The notes under the pieces are model-generated. The model was given only the letters and a program-made list of their open reading frames with translations. It was not told the origin of the DNA and ran no database searches. Made by a program: the position numbers and the translations under genes. A stretch of 36,838 nt of DNA from an uncultured Asticcacaulis sp. (GTDB lineage: Bacteria > Pseudomonadota > Alphaproteobacteria > Caulobacterales > Caulobacteraceae): positions 1-36,838 of the forward strand of contig CAKZJB010000060.1 in the NCBI GenBank assembly GCA_936940865.1. Direction: 5' to 3'. Shown here one piece after another: positions 1 through 8,429 of the stretch; the first letter of the stretch is position 1; the number at the start of each line of letters is the position of its first letter.

Positions 1-4
1 GCTG

Positions 5-49
5 AAAAAAAACGAATACCGACGGTCATTCTTTATGGCCGTTGGTATT
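5..49 (-). terminator. Intrinsic terminator, minus strand
   Basis: Two 14-base arms (15-28 and 36-49) pair around a 7-base loop, with only G-U wobble positions breaking perfect complementarity. Read on the minus strand, the hairpin is followed almost at once by eight T residues (complement of the A-run at 5-12). This is a classic Rho-independent terminator. It would end minus-strand transcripts from the DUF1476 gene after they cross the repeat at 72-125. Confidence 0.7.
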
Positions 50-71
50 ATATGATTTCATTTATTTTTTT

Positions 72-125
72 CCTTCCCCGTTCACGGGGAAGGTGGCACT
101 CGCAAAGCGAGTGACGGAAGGGGGA
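72..125. repeat. Palindromic intergenic repeat, family 1
   Basis: The element contains two consecutive hairpins, CTTCCCCGT/ACGGGGAAG and CACTCGC/GCGAGTG, and ends in GTGACGGAAGGGGG. The same unit recurs inverted at 21518-21572 and in a modified form at 21599-21695. The AT-rich flank just outside it (GATTTCATTTATTTT) is also nearly shared with the copy at 21518, so the repeat probably extends to about position 54. It lies between the DUF1476 stop and the terminator at 5-49. Function is unknown; it resembles REP/MITE-type dispersed repeats. Confidence 0.75.
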
Positions 126-181
126 TACCGTAAAAATCAAAATCACCGGCTTATCCGGCAAAGTCGTAGCGTGTCGCGGCT

Positions 182-514
182 TTAGGCCCCGGCCTTGATC
201 GCTTCGCGCGACTGCGCCAGGAATTCGGCGGCCTTCACACGGACCTCGGATTCGCGGATCACGATGTTCGACGCGGTAAGATCACCCAGAATCTTGCGGA
301 TGACGTCTTCCTCGGCCGACTGGCCCCGGTCGAGGGCGCGCGCATAGGTTTCGATCGATTCGCCGCTCAGGCCCATCTTTTCGCCAGCCCACAGGCCGAT
401 CAGCCGGTTACGGCGCTGGGCAGCCAGGTACTCAAACCCTTCCGCGCCGTCGAGGCCAGTCACGGCTACACCAGTCACGGCGATGTCGGAAGAACGCGGG
501 TCGATACTGGACAT
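182..514 (-). CDS. DUF1476 protein (ATP synthase zeta-subunit family) with atypical N-terminus
   Basis: The 110-residue protein belongs to the alphaproteobacterial DUF1476 family, whose characterised member is the zeta subunit that inhibits F1FO-ATPase. The family core is clear from about residue 27: FEYLAAQRRNRLIGLWAGEK, then GLSGESIETYA, EEDVIRKILGDL and a helical C-terminus. The first 26 or so residues do not carry the usual FDDRE...KFAHDEEL signature. They contain the short duplication AVTGVAVTG instead. In the Paracoccus protein the N-terminal stretch is the inhibitory part, so this copy may bind without inhibiting; that is inference. The ATG follows an AAAGG-like ribosome site. The gene is divergent from purC, a neighbourhood seen in related genomes, and is probably terminated at 5-49. 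Confidence 0.85.
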   Translation of the reverse strand: MSSIDPRSSDIAVTGVAVTGLDGAEGFEYLAAQRRNRLIGLWAGEKMGLSGESIETYARALDRGQSAEEDVIRKILGDLTASNIVIRESEVRVKAAEFLAQSREAIKAGA

Positions 515-793
515 GGAGACAAACCTTTCAGGCGGGATAATGTTTTAAATCTCCTTAACCGTCAGCGCAACCTGCAAACCGACATTTACAGGGCAAAAGT
601 TTTTGTTTATTTGCGGCGGCGAAGGGCATCCTTTAAGATGCCAGACCGTAATCACGGACGGACGAACCCTTTCCCGACAGCCTGACGGCCCGGTCCCGCC
701 TCATTCCAGGCGCCTTGCCGTCATAAAGGCTTTTTCGCCGGGTCCGGAGCAATATTGCCGCCGTCTACTGGATTCGCAAAGTTGGAACCGCTG
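515..793. promoter_or_regulatory. Divergent promoter region between DUF1476 and purC
   Basis: This stretch of about 280 bases has no convincing gene. It is AT-richer at 535-615 than the surrounding DNA and must hold the promoters for both flanking genes. A small perfect hairpin, GGCATC/GATGCC (625-630 and 637-642, six-base loop), would lie in the purC leader. I see no recognisable riboswitch or PurR-type operator. Confidence 0.4.
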
Positions 794-1552
794 ATGACCA
801 CCCGCCGCAAGAAAATCTACGAAGGCAAGGCCAAGATCCTGTACGAGGGCCCCGAGCCGGGGACCCTGATCCAGTACTTCAAGGACGACGCCACCGCCTT
901 CAACGCGCAGAAGAAGGCCGTGCTGGAAGGCAAGGGCGTCATCAACAACCGCATCTCCGAATTCGTCATGACCAAGCTGACGAACATCGGCGTGCAGAAC
1001 CACTTCATCAAGCGCCTGAACCTGCGCGAGCAACTGATCCGCGAAGTCGAGATCATCCCGCTGGAAGTCGTCTGCCGCAACGTCGTCGCCGGCTCGATGG
1101 CCAAGCGCTTCGGTCTGCCGGAAGGCCAGCAGCTGCCGCGCTCGATCATCGAATTCTACTACAAGAACGACGCCCTCGAAGACCCGATGGTCACCGAAGA
1201 GCATGTCACGGCATTCAACTGGGCCAACACCCAGGAGATCGACGACATCCTGGCCATGACCCTGCGCGTCAACGACTTCCTGTGCGGCATGTTCGCCGCC
1301 GTCGGCATCACCCTGGTCGATTTCAAGATCGAATACGGCCGGCTGTTCGAAGGCGACTTCTCGCGCGTCATCCTGGCCGACGAGATCAGCCCCGATTCGT
1401 GCCGCCTGTGGGACGCCCAGACGAACGAGAAGCTGGACAAGGACCGCTTCCGCCGCGACATGGGCAATGTCATCGAAAGCTATACCGAGGTCGCCAAGCG
1501 CCTCGGCATCATGGGCGACATGCCCAAGGTCATTGAAGGCGGAATGCAATAA
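794..1552 (+). CDS. purC: Phosphoribosylaminoimidazole-succinocarboxamide (SAICAR) synthase
   Basis: The 252-residue cytoplasmic enzyme ligates aspartate to CAIR with ATP in de novo purine synthesis. Family marks are [14 protein letters not shown] at the N-terminus, the IEVVC-type segment [15 protein letters not shown], the [11 protein letters not shown] motif and [15 protein letters not shown] near the C-terminus. Length is normal. An in-frame TTG lies upstream at 755, but the ATG at 794 gives the usual MTTRRKK start and follows a weak GGAA. The stop overlaps the purS start in TAATG, so purC, purS and purQ should be co-translated. No damage seen. Confidence 0.97.
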   Translation: MTTRRKKIYEGKAKILYEGPEPGTLIQYFKDDATAFNAQKKAVLEGKGVINNRISEFVMTKLTNIGVQNHFIKRLNLREQLIREVEIIPLEVVCRNVVAGSMAKRFGLPEGQQLPRSIIEFYYKNDALEDPMVTEEHVTAFNWANTQEIDDILAMTLRVNDFLCGMFAAVGITLVDFKIEYGRLFEGDFSRVILADEISPDSCRLWDAQTNEKLDKDRFRRDMGNVIESYTEVAKRLGIMGDMPKVIEGGMQ

Positions 1553-1791
1553 TGAAGGCGAAAGTTCACGTATTCCTGAAGCCGGGCGTCCTCGACGTCC
1601 AGGGCAAGGCGGTCGAAGGCGCGCTGCACGGCCTGGGCTGGGACGGCGTCTCGAACGTCCGCGTCGGCAAGGTGCTGGAATTCGACCTGAAGGCCGCGTC
1701 GGAAGATGAGGCGAAGACCGAACTCAAGGCCATGTGCGACAAGCTGCTGGCCAATACGGTCATCGAATCCTACAAGGTCGAGGTCGCCTGA
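1552..1791 (+). CDS. purS: Phosphoribosylformylglycinamidine synthase subunit PurS
   Basis: The 79-residue protein is the small bridging subunit of the three-part FGAM synthase (PurS, PurQ and small PurL). PurS is needed to dock the glutaminase PurQ on PurL. The sequence shows the usual features: [20 protein letters not shown] at the start, the [18 protein letters not shown] segment and [15 protein letters not shown] at the end. It overlaps purC by one base and stops two bases before purQ. An AAGGCGGA ribosome site lies inside the purC end. Length and start are typical. Confidence 0.96.
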   Translation: MKAKVHVFLKPGVLDVQGKAVEGALHGLGWDGVSNVRVGKVLEFDLKAASEDEAKTELKAMCDKLLANTVIESYKVEVA

Positions 1792-1793
1792 GC

Positions 1794-2465
1794 ATGAAAG
1801 CCGCCGTCCTCGTCTTCCCGGGTTCCAACTGCGACCGCGACTGCAAGACGGCCGTCGAAACGACGGTCGGCGGTAGCGTCGAGATGGTCTGGCACCAGGA
1901 AAGCACCCTGCCCGCGGGCCTCGACCTGATCGTCGTTCCAGGCGGTTTTTCCTACGGCGACTACCTGCGCTGCGGCGCCATGGCGTCGCTGTCGCCGGTC
2001 ATGGCGGCGGTCAGGGCCGAGGCCGAGCGCGGTGTCTCGGTCTTAGGCATCTGCAACGGCTTCCAGATCCTGTGCGAATCGGGCCTGCTTCCGGGGGCGC
2101 TCCTGCGTAATGCCAAGCTGAAATATGTCTGCAAGCCGATCGAGCTGACCATCGAGAACCGCAAGACGCGCTTCACCAGTGCCTACGGCAACCAGCAGAC
2201 CGTGTGGATGACGCAGGGCAATGGCGACGGCAACTTCTTCGCCGATGCCGATACGCTGAAGGCCATAGAGGACAACGACCAGGTCGTGTTCCGCTACGTC
2301 GAAAACCCCAACGGTTCGGTCAATGATATCGCCGGGATTATCAACAAGGCCGGCAATGTGCTGGGCATGATGCCGCACCCCGACCGCGCGTTCGAGCCGG
2401 CGCTCGGCTCCGCCGACGGCGCGCCGATGTTCCACAGCCTGGTCGCGGCGTTGCAAGTGGCGTGA
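1794..2465 (+). CDS. purQ: Phosphoribosylformylglycinamidine synthase, glutaminase subunit PurQ
   Basis: The 223-residue class I glutamine amidotransferase supplies ammonia to PurL for the FGAR to FGAM step. The nucleophile is Cys87 in GICNGFQ, and the other triad residues are His195 and Glu201 in [11 protein letters not shown]. The oxyanion motif [14 protein letters not shown] is intact. The ATG at 1794 lies two bases after the purS stop and gives the standard [16 protein letters not shown] start. Unlike the compact arrangement of purC-S-Q, purL does not follow directly: a palindromic repeat and three other genes intervene before it at 5923. Confidence 0.97.
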   Translation: MKAAVLVFPGSNCDRDCKTAVETTVGGSVEMVWHQESTLPAGLDLIVVPGGFSYGDYLRCGAMASLSPVMAAVRAEAERGVSVLGICNGFQILCESGLLPGALLRNAKLKYVCKPIELTIENRKTRFTSAYGNQQTVWMTQGNGDGNFFADADTLKAIEDNDQVVFRYVENPNGSVNDIAGIINKAGNVLGMMPHPDRAFEPALGSADGAPMFHSLVAALQVA

Positions 2466-2466
2466 T

Positions 2467-2650
2467 TTATACCTCCCCGTGCGGAGCATGGGGAGGACCG
2501 CACGACTGAGCCGCAAGGCGAAGGAGATGGGGTGGTGGGGTTTCTTGCTTCCTTCCGCCAACAGCGCTCTGAAAAGTAAGCAAGAAACCCCACCACCACT
2601 CGCTTCGCTCGCGGTCCCCCTCCCCATTCGTTCCGAACGGGGAGGTATAA
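2467..2650. repeat. MITE-like palindromic element, family 2 (copy a)
   Basis: This 184-bp intergenic element has perfect 14-bp terminal inverted repeats (TTATACCTCCCCGT at 2467-2480, complement at 2637-2650). It also has a perfect 20-bp central inverted repeat, 2531-2550 with 2578-2597, core GGTGGTGGGGTTTCTTGCTT. No coding potential for a transposase is present. Related copies lie at 16884-17117 and 36683-36838, with a variant at 27047-27168. It sits directly after the purQ stop and could fold into a long cruciform or RNA hairpin, possibly ending or stabilising the purCSQ message. Confidence 0.85.
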
Positions 2651-2695
2651 AAAGCCGTGGGTGACGAAACACGGCTAATCGGCTATCAGGTACGG

Positions 2696-4162
2696 ATGAA
2701 ACAAGTTCTTCCCGTACTCGCCCTCGCTGTCCTGGCCCTCGTCGCCGGCTGCACGCCCCATCCCGCCAAGCCTGAGAAGCCCAAGCCCGGCTTTGCCGCA
2801 ACGGCATGCGCCGAAAGCTTTGCCGGCCTGCCGAACAAGGTCGACTGCGGCACCATGACGGTCGAGGAGACGCGCGGGTCGAACAATGGCCGCCTGGTCA
2901 GCTTTCCGGTCGTCATCGTCCACGCCACCGACGCCAATCCGAAATCCGATCCCGTCATCTACCTGCACGGCGGTCCGGGCGGCAGCCTGATCAAGGGCCT
3001 GGCCGACCGGCTGCGCGCCGGGAAGGTCCCGCTGACGGCCGATCGCGACTGGATCTTCTTCGACCAGCGCGGCACGGGGCAGGCGACGCCGCTGCTCGAC
3101 TGCGGCGCGGCGCCCCTCTCCGACGCCGGCGTGACCTCCGACGAAGGCGTGGCCACCCTGAAGGCCTGCGGAGAAAAGTTCACGGCGCAAGGCGTCGACC
3201 TGTCGCAATACAACAGCGCCGTCATCGCCAGGGATATCCGCGACCTGCGAGCGGCCCTGCACATCACCACCTACAATCTGTTCGGCGTCTCCTACGGCAC
3301 GCGCGTCGCCATGGCCGTCATGCAACACGATCCCCAGGATTTGCGCGCCGTCGTGCTCGATTCGGTCTGGCCGCCGGAAGCCGCCGCGACCGCGCCCCTG
3401 CCCGGCCTGGTCTCGCGCGAGGTGCGCCAGATCCTGACGCTCTGCGCCTCGGACACCGCGTGCAACGCCGCCTATCCAGACCTTGAGCGCCGCTTCGACG
3501 AACGGCTGACGGCATGGCTGAAAACGCCGGTTGTCAAGGACGGCAAGACCTATACGGCCGACGAGGTCGCGGCCTACCTGCTCGATGCCGTCTACGGCAC
3601 CGACAGCGCCCGCGCCCTGCCGTCGTCGATCGACGCGCTCATCAAGGGCGACTATTCCGACCTCGACCAGTTCCTGGTCGAACAGAGCGGCTATGTCGAA
3701 GGCCAGTTCTTCAACCATATGTGCAAGGAAGAATTCCCGTTCGAAAAGCCTTCGGCCGTCGAGACGGGACTGGACGAAGCCGATCCGATCGCCGAGGCCA
3801 CGGCGCGCGACGTCCGCCGCTTCTTCCCTGTCTGCCAGGGCTTCAAGGTCGGCGCCGCCGATCCGGTGGAAAACCAGCCGCTGACCAGCGACGTTCCCGC
3901 CCTGCTTCTGACCGCCGATATCGACGCCGGCTGCCCGACAGAACTGTCGGACGCGGCGGTCAAGCGGCTCAGCCACGGCGCCCATTTCAACTTCGCGAAT
4001 CGCACCCATGGCGTCAGCCGCCAAAGCCCGTGTGCCCGCGCCATGATTGCCCGGTTCCTGACTACGGCCGACGCCCACGTCGACGCGACCTGCCTGCCTA
4101 AGGACCACCCGAAGTTCGAGTTTATCCTTCCGCAAGGAAAGTCTCGGGGATTGCCGCAATAA
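2696..4162 (+). CDS. Lipoprotein alpha/beta hydrolase, S33/TAP-like peptidase family
   Basis: The 488-residue protein starts with a lipoprotein signal (hydrophobic run then LALVAGC, lipid Cys19), so it should be anchored outside the inner membrane. The alpha/beta hydrolase domain shows the oxyanion loop HGGPGG (about 91-96), DWIFFDQRGTG (118-128) and the nucleophile Ser199 in FGVSYGT. The likely triad is completed by Asp410 in LTADIDAGCP and His438 in RTHGV, within a TAP-like C-terminal part. Such proteins are proline iminopeptidase or tripeptidyl aminopeptidase relatives; the substrate cannot be told from sequence. The ATG at 2696 is chosen because it opens the signal peptide; a longer frame from 2657 would bury it. 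It lies between a repeat and the membrane pair at 4237. Confidence 0.85.
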   Translation: MKQVLPVLALAVLALVAGCTPHPAKPEKPKPGFAATACAESFAGLPNKVDCGTMTVEETRGSNNGRLVSFPVVIVHATDANPKSDPVIYLHGGPGGSLIKGLADRLRAGKVPLTADRDWIFFDQRGTGQATPLLDCGAAPLSDAGVTSDEGVATLKACGEKFTAQGVDLSQYNSAVIARDIRDLRAALHITTYNLFGVSYGTRVAMAVMQHDPQDLRAVVLDSVWPPEAAATAPLPGLVSREVRQILTLCASDTACNAAYPDLERRFDERLTAWLKTPVVKDGKTYTADEVAAYLLDAVYGTDSARALPSSIDALIKGDYSDLDQFLVEQSGYVEGQFFNHMCKEEFPFEKPSAVETGLDEADPIAEATARDVRRFFPVCQGFKVGAADPVENQPLTSDVPALLLTADIDAGCPTELSDAAVKRLSHGAHFNFANRTHGVSRQSPCARAMIARFLTTADAHVDATCLPKDHPKFEFILPQGKSRGLPQ

Positions 4163-4236
4163 TTCCACAATTGGCCGTCACCACTGCCGCGCTCGACCCC
4201 GGGGGCGGTGTTGAGGCCATTTGAGGAAGCCAGCCT

Positions 4237-4983
4237 TTGCAAGATCCGGTAACATCACTCGTCGTCACCCTGTTTTCTGCACCGGGCGTCGCCCTGTGGC
4301 TGGCTGGGGGCATTCTGGCCATTGCAATCGGTTTGATTGCCCGCGGCGCATGGACGGGCTATCGCCCCTTGCGCATAGCGTTGAACGATCTCTGGAACAA
4401 ATTGGCCGGCCTGAACCTGAACAGGCTCGACACGACTCAGTTCGAGGCCGTCGACCGGGTGTTTACGCATGGCGCAATACCCGTGCTGACCGGCGGGTGG
4501 TCGCACTACCGCAGCCTGCTGACGGTCCAGGCCGATGGCCGGCTGGCGACCTCGATTCGCGCGGCCGACGCCTTCGACCATCTCGACGAACCTGCCCGAA
4601 CGCTGGAATGGTGGGCCAACATCCTGGTCGCCACCGGCCTTGCCGTCACCTTCCTGGGGATCGTCGCCGCCCTGTCCGAAGCCACGGCGACGCTGGGCCA
4701 GGGCGGCGCCACGGCGGCCGAAGGCGCGCTGATGGGCCTTCTGGCCATCGCCGCCACCAAGTTCTGGACGTCGATCGCCGGCGTCATCGGCTCTATAATC
4801 TTGCGTGTTACCGCCCGTTTCTGGCGAAAGGCCATCGAAACCGAAGCCCACCAGGTATTCACGCTCCTTGATAAGGCCGTCACCTTCATGCCGCCGGAAA
4901 AGGCCCTGCTGGAACAACTGCGCAGCCTGAACCGCATCGAGACAGCCCTGTCCGACCGCGCCGCCAAAGAGGCCGCCGAATGA
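4237..4983 (+). CDS. MotA/TolQ/ExbB-like (ZorA-like) membrane protein
   Basis: The 248-residue protein has three predicted membrane segments, about residues 16-36, 127-148 and 165-190. The last two flank a glycine- and alanine-rich loop with LGQGGATAAEGALMGLLAIA, which resembles the paired helices of MotA/TolQ/ExbB stator proteins. A short C-terminal helix follows (KALLEQLRSLNRIETAL). The start is a TTG at 4237 with GAGGAAG seven bases upstream; no better ATG exists. The stop overlaps the next ORF in ATGA, and that partner is MotB/OmpA-like, so the two probably form a proton-driven two-protein membrane machine. The ZorC, ZorD or ZorE genes of Zorya defence are absent nearby. The family call is from topology and context, so moderate. 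Confidence 0.7.
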   Translation: MQDPVTSLVVTLFSAPGVALWLAGGILAIAIGLIARGAWTGYRPLRIALNDLWNKLAGLNLNRLDTTQFEAVDRVFTHGAIPVLTGGWSHYRSLLTVQADGRLATSIRAADAFDHLDEPARTLEWWANILVATGLAVTFLGIVAALSEATATLGQGGATAAEGALMGLLAIAATKFWTSIAGVIGSIILRVTARFWRKAIETEAHQVFTLLDKAVTFMPPEKALLEQLRSLNRIETALSDRAAKEAAE

Positions 4984-5864
4984 GCGCCTTTCTCCGCCGC
5001 GCCGCGTCCGCGCGCGCCGAAGGCGCAGAAGGTGAAAGCGACTACATCGCCATGACCGACATGATGGTCGGCGTGCTGTTCATCTTCATCATCATGCTGA
5101 GCTTCTTCGCGCTCCATTACCAGAAGGCCACGGCCTCGCTGACCGGCGCCAAGGACGGGCAGACGGCCGCCCTGCTGCAGGTCGCGACTGCGCTGAAGGC
5201 CGAACCCGTCCAGGTCGAAATCGACCGCGCGGCCCATGTGGTCTGCCTGCCGGGCAGCCTTGTTGGCGACGACAGCCCGGGCGAAAGCCGGCATTGCTTC
5301 GCCTACAGCGCGACGCCAAAGTCCCCGCCCAAGCCGACCGACACCAAGGCGCAGATCGCCGCCGCCGACCAGGCCGGCTTCATGGGCGGCCTTGAAGGCG
5401 AAATCAAGGATACGCCGGTCCCCGCGACGGTCAATCTCGATGCCGGGACCCTGTCCTTCCCGGCCGACACCCTGTTCGCGCCAGGCACGGCTACGCTGAC
5501 GCCCCAGGGCCAGGCGACGGCCGCCAGGGTCGCCCAGAGCCTGTCGACACGCCTGCCGTGCTTCGGCTACGGCGTGCCGGCCACCGGCTGCGACAACGAG
5601 GCGCACATGGCGGCGGTGAACGTCCAGGTCGATGCCCAGTTCGATGCCTTCACCGCCGAAGGCCGGGCCGCGGCCGCCCTGGCGCTGCAGCGCTCGGTCG
5701 TCTTCCACGATGCCCTGGTCGCGGCGGCGCCTGTACTCGGCCAGGTCCGCAACCAGCCCCCCGGCCAACCCGGCGATCCGCTGCTGCGCGTCTCGAGCTA
5801 CCAGCAGTCGACGACCAATGCCGGCAGCCAGAACCTGAGTATCCAGTTTCACATGGCGAACTGA
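4980..5864 (+). CDS. MotB/OmpA-like (ZorB-like) membrane-anchored protein
   Basis: The 294-residue protein has one N-terminal membrane helix (about 28-46, in MTDMMVGVLFIFIIMLSFFA). Asp27 sits at its start, the position of the proton-binding aspartate in MotB, ExbD and ZorB. A periplasmic part follows. Residues around 150-185 (LSFPADTLFAPGTATLTPQG) match the opening of an OmpA-like peptidoglycan-binding fold, and ALQRSVVFHDALV may be its later helix. A cysteine-containing insert (PCFGYGVPATGCDN) lies between them. It overlaps the upstream MotA-like gene by four bases. The partner and topology suggest a stator complex spanning inner membrane to wall; what it drives is unknown. Confidence 0.7.
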   Translation: MSAFLRRAASARAEGAEGESDYIAMTDMMVGVLFIFIIMLSFFALHYQKATASLTGAKDGQTAALLQVATALKAEPVQVEIDRAAHVVCLPGSLVGDDSPGESRHCFAYSATPKSPPKPTDTKAQIAAADQAGFMGGLEGEIKDTPVPATVNLDAGTLSFPADTLFAPGTATLTPQGQATAARVAQSLSTRLPCFGYGVPATGCDNEAHMAAVNVQVDAQFDAFTAEGRAAAALALQRSVVFHDALVAAAPVLGQVRNQPPGQPGDPLLRVSSYQQSTTNAGSQNLSIQFHMAN

Positions 5865-5892
5865 GCGGCAAAAGCCGCATTAATAGCTGACA

Positions 5893-5922
5893 GGGCGCGC
5901 GTAATCGGCTAAACGCGCGCCC
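5893..5922 (+). promoter_or_regulatory. Perfect hairpin abutting the purL start codon
   Basis: Ten-base perfect arms, GGGCGCGCGT (5893-5902) and ACGCGCGCCC (5913-5922), enclose a ten-base loop. The second arm ends immediately before the purL ATG at 5923. No Shine-Dalgarno sequence is visible between it and the start. No T-run follows, so it is not a standard terminator. It could block or time ribosome entry; this is inference. Confidence 0.6.
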
Positions 5923-8139
5923 ATGAGCACCCAGACCGCCGCAAAGCCCAAGACCACCGCCGAACTCGCCGCCGAATTCGGTCTCAAGCCCGACGAATAT
6001 CAGGTCATCCTGGACCGCCTGGGCCGGGAACCGAACTATGTGGAGCTGGGTGTTTTCAGCGTCATGTGGTCCGAGCACTGCAGTTACAAATCCTCGCGCA
6101 AGCAGCTGCGCAAATTCCCGACGACGGGCCCGCGCGTCATCTGCGGTCCGGGCGAAAATGCCGGTGTCATCGATATCGACGACGGCCAGGCCTGCATCTT
6201 CAAGATGGAAAGCCACAACCACCCGTCCTTCATCGAGCCCTATCAGGGCGCGGCGACGGGCGTGGGCGGCATCATGCGCGACGTCTTCACCATGGGCGCC
6301 CGTCCGGTTGCGCTGCTCAACGCCCTGCGCTTCGGCGAGCCCGATCATCCCAAGACGCGCCGCCTGGTCGAAGGCGTCGTGGCGGGCATCGGTGGCTACG
6401 GCAACTGCGTCGGCGTGCCGACCGTCGCCGGCGAGACCAACTTCCATGCCGGCTATAACGGCAACATCCTGGTCAATGCCATGTGCGTGGGCCTGGCCGA
6501 CGCCGACAAGATCTTCTATTCCGCCGCGCCCGAGCCCGGTCTGCCCGTCGTCTATTTCGGCTCCAAGACCGGCCGCGACGGCATCCACGGCGCCACCATG
6601 GCCAGCGTCGAGTTTTCGGAGGACTCCGAGGAAAAGCGCCCGACCGTCCAGGTCGGCGATCCCTTCGCCGAAAAGCTGCTGATCGAAGCCACGCTGGAAC
6701 TGATGGCTTCGGGCGCCGTCGCCGCCATCCAGGACATGGGGGCCGCGGGCCTGACCTCGTCGTCGGTCGAAATGGCCGGCAAGGGCGGCCTTGGCATCAC
6801 GCTCGACCTCGACAAGGTGCCGCAGCGCGAAGAAAACATGTCGGCCTATGAGATGATGCTGTCGGAAAGCCAGGAGCGCATGCTGGCCATCCTCAAGCCC
6901 GGCCGCGAGGAAGACGGCTATCGCATCTTTAAAAAGTGGGGCCTGGACGCCGCCGTCATCGGTGAAACCAACACGTCCGGCCATATCGTGCTGAAGCACA
7001 AGGGCGAGATCGTCTGCGACCTGCCGCTGGCGCCCCTGTCGGATGACGCGCCGCTGTACGACCGTCCGTGGGTCCAGCCCGCGCTCGAGCCCGCGATCAG
7101 CCCCGCCTCGGTTGCGGCGCACGACCTTAATGACGCCCTGCTGAAAATCGTATCGTCCCCCGACCAGGCGTCGAAGCGCTGGCTGTGGGAACAGTACGAC
7201 CGCCACGTCATGGCCGACACCCTGGCCGACAGCGCTACCGGCCACGACGCCGGCATGGTGCGCGTCCACGGCACCAAGAAGGCGCTTGCCGTGACGTCCG
7301 ACTGCACGCCGCGCTACGTCAAGGCCGACCCGTACGAGGGCGGCAAGCAGTGCGTCGCCGAAGCCTGGCGGAATCTGACCGCTGTCGGCGCCGAGCCGAT
7401 CGCCATCACCGACAACCTCAACTTCGGCAATCCCGAAAAGCCCGAGATCATGGGCCAGATCGTGCGCGCCATCGACGGCATGGCCGAGGCCTGCCGCGAA
7501 CTGGCCTTCCCGGTCGTATCGGGCAATGTGTCGCTGTACAACGAGACCAACGGCCAGGCGATCCCGCCGACGCCGACCGTCGGCGCCGTCGGCCTGCTCA
7601 AGGACTACGACCAGCGCGTCGGCTTCAACCGCGTCCGTGCGGGCCAGGTGCTGATCCTGATCGGCGAGACCGTGGGGGAAATGGGCTCGACCCTGTATCT
7701 GCGCGAAGTCCTGAACCGCGAAGAGGGCGCCCCGCCCAAGGTCGACCTGGCCTGCGAAAAGAACAACGGCACCCTGGTGCGCCGCCTGATCAAATCGGGC
7801 GTGGCCAAGGGCGTGCACGACCTGTCGGATGGCGGCCTGCTGGTCGCGGCGGCCGAAATGGCGCTGGCGTCGAACATTGGCCTCGAGCTCAAGAACCCCA
7901 GCGACCTCAGCGATCACGTCTTCGCCTTCGCCGAAGACCAGGCGCGCTACCTTATCGCGGTCGACGAAGCCTCGGCGCACCTCGTCACGGCCCAGGCGGC
8001 CGAAGCCGATGTCCCTGCGGCGGTCGTCGGCGTGGCGGGCGGCACCACCCTCACCTATCCGGGCCTGTCGCTGGAGATCGAAACGATCCGCGAAACCAAC
8101 GAGCGCTGGCTGCCGGACTATATGGCGGGCAAGGCTTAA
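5923..8139 (+). CDS. purL: Phosphoribosylformylglycinamidine synthase subunit PurL (small type)
   Basis: The 738-residue cytoplasmic ATPase makes FGAM from FGAR using ammonia from PurQ, with PurS as bridge. It is the small PurL type, lacking the fused PurS and PurQ domains of gamma-proteobacterial PurL. Conserved segments include [13 protein letters not shown] (about 50-62), [20 protein letters not shown] (94-113), [17 protein letters not shown] and, in the second half, [17 protein letters not shown] and [10 protein letters not shown]. Length is normal. The ATG directly follows a GC hairpin and has no visible Shine-Dalgarno. The gene is separated from purCSQ by about 3.4 kb. Its stop codon overlaps the stop of the convergent toxin gene. 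Confidence 0.97.
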   Translation: MSTQTAAKPKTTAELAAEFGLKPDEYQVILDRLGREPNYVELGVFSVMWSEHCSYKSSRKQLRKFPTTGPRVICGPGENAGVIDIDDGQACIFKMESHNHPSFIEPYQGAATGVGGIMRDVFTMGARPVALLNALRFGEPDHPKTRRLVEGVVAGIGGYGNCVGVPTVAGETNFHAGYNGNILVNAMCVGLADADKIFYSAAPEPGLPVVYFGSKTGRDGIHGATMASVEFSEDSEEKRPTVQVGDPFAEKLLIEATLELMASGAVAAIQDMGAAGLTSSSVEMAGKGGLGITLDLDKVPQREENMSAYEMMLSESQERMLAILKPGREEDGYRIFKKWGLDAAVIGETNTSGHIVLKHKGEIVCDLPLAPLSDDAPLYDRPWVQPALEPAISPASVAAHDLNDALLKIVSSPDQASKRWLWEQYDRHVMADTLADSATGHDAGMVRVHGTKKALAVTSDCTPRYVKADPYEGGKQCVAEAWRNLTAVGAEPIAITDNLNFGNPEKPEIMGQIVRAIDGMAEACRELAFPVVSGNVSLYNETNGQAIPPTPTVGAVGLLKDYDQRVGFNRVRAGQVLILIGETVGEMGSTLYLREVLNREEGAPPKVDLACEKNNGTLVRRLIKSGVAKGVHDLSDGGLLVAAAEMALASNIGLELKNPSDLSDHVFAFAEDQARYLIAVDEASAHLVTAQAAEADVPAAVVGVAGGTTLTYPGLSLEIETIRETNERWLPDYMAGKA

Positions 8140-8429
8140 TAGCCGGTCTCGCGCTGATGCCAAAGTGCAACGACACGAACAGCATCGTGCTCAGTGTCAT
8201 AAAAATATCTTGCGACATAGCCGGAGTCTCCGAACTCGATAACCAGTTCTCGGAACTCCGGTAGCATCCGCGAGGGTCTCCCCGCTTCGGGCACATCAAT
8301 CAACAGGGTCAGTCCCTTGCGGATGGCCAGAACTGCCCTCTGCGCTGCAGCGGGCGCTTTTGTCTTGAGAAAAGTCCTGCATCGATCGATGTCCGACACG
8401 GCGCGCGGCGAAATGATCAGTCGTGGCAC
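8136..8429 (-). CDS. ParE/RelE-family toxin of a type II toxin-antitoxin pair
   Basis: The 97-residue protein has the small ParE/RelE fold pattern. It opens with [18 protein letters not shown], has a middle helix with [13 protein letters not shown], then [13 protein letters not shown] and the C-terminal strand [11 protein letters not shown]. ParE relatives poison DNA gyrase and RelE relatives cut mRNA; sequence alone does not decide which. The start is a GTG at 8429 that lies 13 bases inside the antitoxin gene, a coupling typical of such pairs. The final stop overlaps the purL stop (8136-8139) from the opposite strand. Codon use looks like the host. Confidence 0.82.
   Translation of the reverse strand: MPRLIISPRAVSDIDRCRTFLKTKAPAAAQRAVLAIRKGLTLLIDVPEAGRPSRMLPEFRELVIEFGDSGYVARYFYDTEHDAVRVVALWHQRETGY

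Noticed and set aside
603-794. Short open frame in the purC leader
   Set aside because: It has no ribosome site or protein-like features and overlaps a leader hairpin.
2467-2650. CRISPR array from repeated palindromic units
   Set aside because: Repeats are single dispersed elements with internal symmetry, not regularly spaced direct repeats with spacers, and no cas genes occur.
2675-4168. Minus-strand frame opposite the lipoprotein hydrolase
   Set aside because: The plus-strand frame has a lipobox, an oxyanion loop and a triad; the minus frame has none of these and is composition-driven.
4237-5864. Complete Zorya defence system
   Set aside because: Only ZorA/ZorB-like components are present. 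No ZorC, ZorD or ZorE-like gene lies nearby, so a defence role is not claimed.
5650-8163. Very long minus-strand open frame opposite purL
   Set aside because: It mirrors the codons of purL in a high-GC genome, has a low-complexity Arg/Gly/Asp-rich composition and no family similarity.
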